From the NCBI GenBank assembly GCA_019428955.1, contig JAHYJF010000046.1:1-16400 (forward strand): 16,400 nucleotides of DNA, written 5' to 3'. Made by a program: the position numbers and the translations under genes. The notes beneath the pieces were generated by a model. That model saw only the letters and a program-made list of their open reading frames with translations. It was not told the origin of the DNA and did not search any database. The stretch comes from Burkholderiaceae bacterium (lineage in GTDB: Bacteria; Pseudomonadota; Gammaproteobacteria; Burkholderiales; Burkholderiaceae_E). This document shows positions 13,450 through 16,400 of this stretch, piece by piece. Each line of letters opens with the position of its first letter. The stretch's first letter is position 1.

Positions 13450-14367
13450 GTGCGCGACACCGGAATCGCCGCAAGACAAGCGCTGCGAATGCGTCGCTTC
13501 ATGATGTCGGTCCTGACCTACGTCGCCTGCGGCGCGATCGCGCAGGCGTACGCCAGGCTCGGTTTCCTGCCGCGATGGATTCCAGCATGGTGGGCCTTGG
13601 GCGCTTTGGTAGTAACCAGTGCAGTCTTCATCATGTTGCGCACCGGTTGGAACCTGCGGTTCAAGGATCCGAGCATGACCGAGATCCAGTTGATCTTTGC
13701 GATGTTTGCCGCGATGGCGCTCATCTCCCAGGCCGACGAAGCGCGCGGCGCGTTCCTGATGTTCCTGCCCGTGCCGCTGCTCTTTGGCATCCTGCGTTTG
13801 AATTTTCGCCAGATGGCGCGCGTCGGAGTGGTCGGCTTGCTGGGTTATCTGGCGATCATCGCAACGATCGCATTGCGCCAGCCGGAGCGAGTGCAACCCG
13901 CGCTGGAAACGCTCAACCTGATCGACCTCGACAATTTCAAACAGGTCAATGATCGGTTCGGCCATCCGGTCGGCGACGAGGTTCTCGTCCAGGTAGGGAA
14001 GTGCCTGCGTGATTCCATCCGCACGCTCGACTACGTGGCCCGCATCGGCGGAGAAGAATTCGCGGTGCTGCTCAGCGTCGATTTGCATGATCAGGCGCTG
14101 GCAGTCAGTGACCGGATACGCGTTGCGATCGAGCAATTGCGCATTCCGTTCCTTCAGGGACTGACGATCAGCGCCTCAATTGGCATCGCACAATGGGCAA
14201 AGGCTGAGAGTTCCACCAGCCTGATTGCACGTGCCGATCACGCGCTCTACCGGGCCAAGGCGCAGGGCCGCAACCGCATCTGCTGTGCTGAAGATGCGCG
14301 CCCCCAGGCGAGCGCAGTGACTACGCTTTCCGACGGGTTCGGACAGTCCGCCATCGCCGAGTCATGA
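13450..14367 (+). CDS. Membrane GGDEF protein with an internal deletion (diguanylate cyclase-like)
   Basis: A 305-residue protein. The start is GTG at 13450 with CAGGAGA seven bases upstream; an in-frame TTG at 13426 is less likely. About four membrane helices occupy residues 18-140 (for example FMMSVLTYVACGAIAQAY, ALGALVVTSAVFIML, FMFLPVPLLFGILRL in part, GVVGLLGYLAIIATIAL). The C-terminal half is a GGDEF domain with LIDLDNFKQVNDRFGH (157-171), RIGGEEFAVLL containing GGEEF at 200-204, and DHALYRAKAQGRNR. Between QPALETLN and LIDLDNFK the expected last helix, linker and first part of the GGDEF domain (the D-x-LTxLxNRR region) are absent, perhaps 75-95 residues. The metal Asp and GGEEF remain, but the fold lacks its first helix and strand, so cyclic-di-GMP synthesis is doubtful. 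No obvious operon partner. Confidence 0.8.
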   Translation: MRDTGIAARQALRMRRFMMSVLTYVACGAIAQAYARLGFLPRWIPAWWALGALVVTSAVFIMLRTGWNLRFKDPSMTEIQLIFAMFAAMALISQADEARGAFLMFLPVPLLFGILRLNFRQMARVGVVGLLGYLAIIATIALRQPERVQPALETLNLIDLDNFKQVNDRFGHPVGDEVLVQVGKCLRDSIRTLDYVARIGGEEFAVLLSVDLHDQALAVSDRIRVAIEQLRIPFLQGLTISASIGIAQWAKAESSTSLIARADHALYRAKAQGRNRICCAEDARPQASAVTTLSDGFGQSAIAES

Positions 14368-14451
14368 CGACCCCGGGCTTGCGCCAAGGTTCATGACCGG
14401 CACCCCCATGGCACACCAGGGGTCAGCCGCGGAATTGGCGGAAGCGGCCCG

Positions 14452-15573
14452 ATGAAACGCGCCGATGTGATCGTCTGCGGCGCCGGAATCATCGGCTCCT
14501 CGGTGGCCTACGGCCTGGCGACGCAGGGCCTGCGCACCCTGGTGCTCGACGGCCCGGATACCGCCAAGCCCGCCTCGCGGGGCAACTTCGGCCTGGTGTG
14601 GGTCCACGGCAAGGGACTCGGAATGCGGCCCTATGCCCGCTGGTCGCTGGCTTCAGCCGATCTCTATACCGACTTCACCGCCGAGTTGCGCGATCGCACC
14701 GGCGTCGATTGCGGGTATCGCCGCACCGGCGGGGTCTGGCTGACGCTCGGCGAGCAGGAGTTCGAGGGCCACAAGGCCCTGATCGCCCGCCTGCACGAGG
14801 AAGCCGGCGTCGAAGGCTACCGCGCCGAACTGCTCGATCGCGCCGCGATCGAACGGGTGATGCCCGGCATCGGACCGCACGTGGCCGGTGGTTCTTGGAG
14901 CGAGGACGACGGTGAGGTCAATCCGCTGGCGCTACTCCATGCGCTCCATCGTGCGCTGCCCGGCGCCGGCGCCGAGCGCCGCACCAATTGCTCGGTGAGC
15001 GCCATCAAGGCCACTCCGGGCGGCGGATTTGAACTGGCCGTCAATGGCGAGGCGCTCGGCTGCGAGCGGCTGGTGATCGCCGCCGGGCTGGGCTGCAAAC
15101 CGCTGGGCGCGATGCTCGGGATGACGGTGCCGGTGGGACCGGATCGCGGCCAGATCCTGGTGACCGAGCGCATCGCACCGCGTTTCCAGGTGACCTCGAA
15201 CCTGGTGCGCCAGACCCCCGAGGGCTCGATCCTGATGGGCGTCACCAGCGAGGATGTCGGCGAGGACGATGGCGTCGAGCGCAGCGGCATCCGCGAGGTG
15301 GCACGGATGGCGACCACTGCCTTCCCGTTCCTGGCCGGCCTGCGCGTGGTGCGCGGCTGGGGCGCGCTGCGCGTGATGACCCCCGACGGTTATCCGATCT
15401 ACGAGCAGGTCCCGAACCATCCCGGCGCGTACGTGGTCACCGCGCACAGTGGCATCACGCTGGCCGCAGCCCATGCCCGTCGGCTGGCCCCGGCGATCGC
15501 CGCCGGGCGAATTCCGGATGAACTTACCGCCTTCAGTTCGAGGCGCTTTGAAAATGCTCAAACCGTGCACTGA
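14452..15573 (+). CDS. FAD-dependent amino acid/amine oxidoreductase, DAO family (HcnC/OoxB-like subunit)
   Basis: A 373-residue flavoprotein of the D-amino-acid-oxidase (DAO) superfamily. The N-terminal FAD motif GAGIIG is at residues 10-15 in DVIVCGAGIIGSSVAYGLA. RGNFGLVWVHGKG follows, then the substrate-domain segments TGGVWLTLGEQEFEG and SEDDGEVNPLALLHAL. The C-terminal FAD contact reads VRGWGALRVMTPDGYPIYEQ, and the end AHSGITLAAAHARRLAPAIA is typical. Length is normal. The start ATG has GGAAG seven bases upstream. Its 3' end overlaps a 2Fe-2S protein gene, which in turn overlaps a second FAD protein gene. This trio is the layout of D-hydroxyproline dehydrogenase, octopine/nopaline oxidase and hydrogen cyanide synthase, in which this subunit oxidises the substrate amine carbon. 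The exact substrate is unknown. Confidence 0.9.
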   Translation: MKRADVIVCGAGIIGSSVAYGLATQGLRTLVLDGPDTAKPASRGNFGLVWVHGKGLGMRPYARWSLASADLYTDFTAELRDRTGVDCGYRRTGGVWLTLGEQEFEGHKALIARLHEEAGVEGYRAELLDRAAIERVMPGIGPHVAGGSWSEDDGEVNPLALLHALHRALPGAGAERRTNCSVSAIKATPGGGFELAVNGEALGCERLVIAAGLGCKPLGAMLGMTVPVGPDRGQILVTERIAPRFQVTSNLVRQTPEGSILMGVTSEDVGEDDGVERSGIREVARMATTAFPFLAGLRVVRGWGALRVMTPDGYPIYEQVPNHPGAYVVTAHSGITLAAAHARRLAPAIAAGRIPDELTAFSSRRFENAQTVH

Positions 15574-15847
15574 ACCAGAAGCCGAGGCGATCACCGTGGT
15601 GGTCGAAAACCAGAGCGTTGCGGCCCAGGCCGACGAAACCGTCGCCGGCGTGCTGCTGCGCGTCTTTGGCACCGACTACCGCACCCACACCGTTGGCGAG
15701 CAGGCGCGCGCGCCCTACTGCCTGATGGGGGTGTGCTTCGAATGCCTGGCCGAGGTCGACGGCATCCCCAATCGCCAGGCCTGCCTGGTTCCGGTTCGAG
15801 ACGGTATGCGGATCGCGCGCCAGCGCGGCCCCGCCAAGCTGGCGTGA
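15554..15847 (+). CDS. Small (2Fe-2S)-binding subunit of a heteromeric dehydrogenase (HcnA/OoxA N-domain-like)
   Basis: A 97-residue ferredoxin-like protein with one [2Fe-2S] motif: Cys56-x4-Cys61-x2-Cys64-x12-Cys77, in YCLMGVCFECLAEVDG and onward. This spacing is that of the small electron-transfer subunit (Fer2_4 type) of hydroxyproline dehydrogenases and opine oxidases. ATG 15554 is chosen although the frame is open from 15449, because the longer form would add residues fully inside the preceding gene and unlike the family. It overlaps the upstream flavoprotein gene by 20 bases, and its TGA shares one base with the ATG of the next gene. The cluster would pass electrons between the two flavin subunits. 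Length matches stand-alone members. Confidence 0.9.
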   Translation: MLKPCTEPEAEAITVVVENQSVAAQADETVAGVLLRVFGTDYRTHTVGEQARAPYCLMGVCFECLAEVDGIPNRQACLVPVRDGMRIARQRGPAKLA

Positions 15848-16400
15848 TGGAAGCGACCGACCTCCTGATCATCGGTGCCGGCCCGGCCGGCATGGCCGCC
15901 GCGGTCGCGGCGCGCAGTTGCGGGTTGCGCGTGATCGTCGCCGACGAGAACAGCGAACCCGGCGGCCAGATCTACCGCGGCGTGCTGGCCAATGCCGGGC
16001 GGCCGCAGCGCGCGCGCCTGCTGGGGCCCGACTACCTGGCGGGTCGGACACTTGCCGAGTCGTTCATGGCCAGCGGCGCCGATTTCCGGCCACAGACCAT
16101 GGTTTTCGAGATCGCCAGTGACGGCAGCGCAACTCTGCTCGGCCCTGGAACGGGCGCCTACGTGGTGCGGGCCGGCGCGGTAATGATCGCGACCGGCGCG
16201 TACGAGCGCGCCGTGCCGATACCGGGATGGACCTTTCCTGGGGTGATGACGGCCGGCGCCGCCCAGACCATGCTCAAGACGAGCGGCCAAATCCCGTCGG
16301 GACCGCTGGTGCTGGCCGGCGGCGGTCCGCTGCTGTGGTACGTCGCGGAGCAGTTGCGCGGCGCCGGGGCCGAGGTCGCGGCAGTGCTCAGCTTCACCCC
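15847..16400 (+). CDS. FAD/NAD(P)-binding oxidoreductase subunit (HcnB/OoxA-like), partial at 3' end
   Basis: The reading frame starts at ATG 15847, overlapping the preceding stop by one base (TGATG), and stays open for 184 codons to the window edge, so the C-terminus is missing. The N-terminal FAD motif GAGPAG is at residues 10-15 in LLIIGAGPAGMAAAVAARSCG, followed by NSEPGGQIYRG. The stretch GAYERAVPIPGWTFPGVMTA with AAQTMLKTSG is characteristic of the large alpha subunit of hydroxyproline dehydrogenase, opine oxidase and HCN synthase. A second dinucleotide-binding glycine motif (LVLAGGGPLLWYVAEQL) is near the end of the visible part. It should complete a three-part complex with the DAO-type and 2Fe-2S subunits. 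Full-length relatives run to about 400-470 residues, so more than half lies outside the window. Confidence 0.9.
   Translation, partial: MEATDLLIIGAGPAGMAAAVAARSCGLRVIVADENSEPGGQIYRGVLANAGRPQRARLLGPDYLAGRTLAESFMASGADFRPQTMVFEIASDGSATLLGPGTGAYVVRAGAVMIATGAYERAVPIPGWTFPGVMTAGAAQTMLKTSGQIPSGPLVLAGGGPLLWYVAEQLRGAGAEVAAVLSFT

Noticed and set aside
14362..14397. Two copies of TCATGAC spaced 29 bases apart upstream of the DAO gene
   Set aside because: One copy overlaps the end of the GGDEF gene; seven-base repeats are expected by chance and no regulator is nearby.
14393..14455. A 20-codon frame just upstream of the DAO gene whose stop overlaps its ATG
   Set aside because: Could be a leader peptide for coupling, but there is no ribosome-binding site and no amino-acid bias indicating attenuation.

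Overview
The window reads as a high-GC proteobacterial chromosome segment. A betaproteobacterium (Burkholderiales-like) is most likely, judged from the SRAP, EcsC, BKACE and TRAP subfamilies; this is inference and no marker gene is present. There are no rRNA or tRNA genes, CRISPR arrays, insertion sequences or integrases that I can recognise.

Left part (1-4730): a possible partial C-terminus on the + strand, then a minus-strand envelope group read from 2259 down to 172 (glycine-zipper lipoprotein, very small lipoprotein, BON-domain lipoprotein, AI-2E/PerM-family membrane protein) with a perfect 15-bp hairpin between the BON gene and the permease gene. Next come a shortened SRAP (YedK/HMCES-like) gene, a small four-helix membrane protein, a clearly broken alpha/beta-hydrolase lipoprotein gene and a 5'-truncated EcsC-family gene. 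This stretch carries signs of decay: an internal in-frame deletion in the SRAP gene, an in-frame TGA plus an internal deletion in the hydrolase gene, and loss of the shared start region between the hydrolase and EcsC genes.

Central part (4736-11680): a coherent catabolic locus. A GntR/FCD regulator and a beta-keto acid cleavage enzyme (BKACE, DUF849) lie on the minus strand. Divergent from them is a + strand operon: TRAP substrate-binding protein, intrinsic terminator, TRAP small permease (DctQ), TRAP large permease (DctM), a 3-hydroxyisobutyrate-dehydrogenase-like enzyme, a GlcG/HbpS-family protein and an SDR dehydrogenase. A good sigma70-type promoter with an AT-rich near-palindrome over its -10 box lies between the two arms. 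The simplest reading is import of a small organic acid, oxidation of a hydroxyl group to a keto acid, and acetyl-CoA-dependent cleavage by BKACE. The substrate is unknown, and the binding protein lacks the arginine that usually holds the ligand carboxylate.

Right part (11703-16400): an ArnT-like membrane glycosyltransferase on the minus strand, a membrane GGDEF protein that has also lost an internal segment of roughly 75-95 residues, and then three overlapping genes for a heteromeric FAD/2Fe-2S/FAD dehydrogenase of the hydroxyproline dehydrogenase/opine oxidase/HCN synthase type. The last of these runs off the window.

The most unusual points are the repeated, frame-preserving loss of 75-100 codons in three unrelated genes, and the BKACE-TRAP cluster as a candidate pathway of undetermined substrate.
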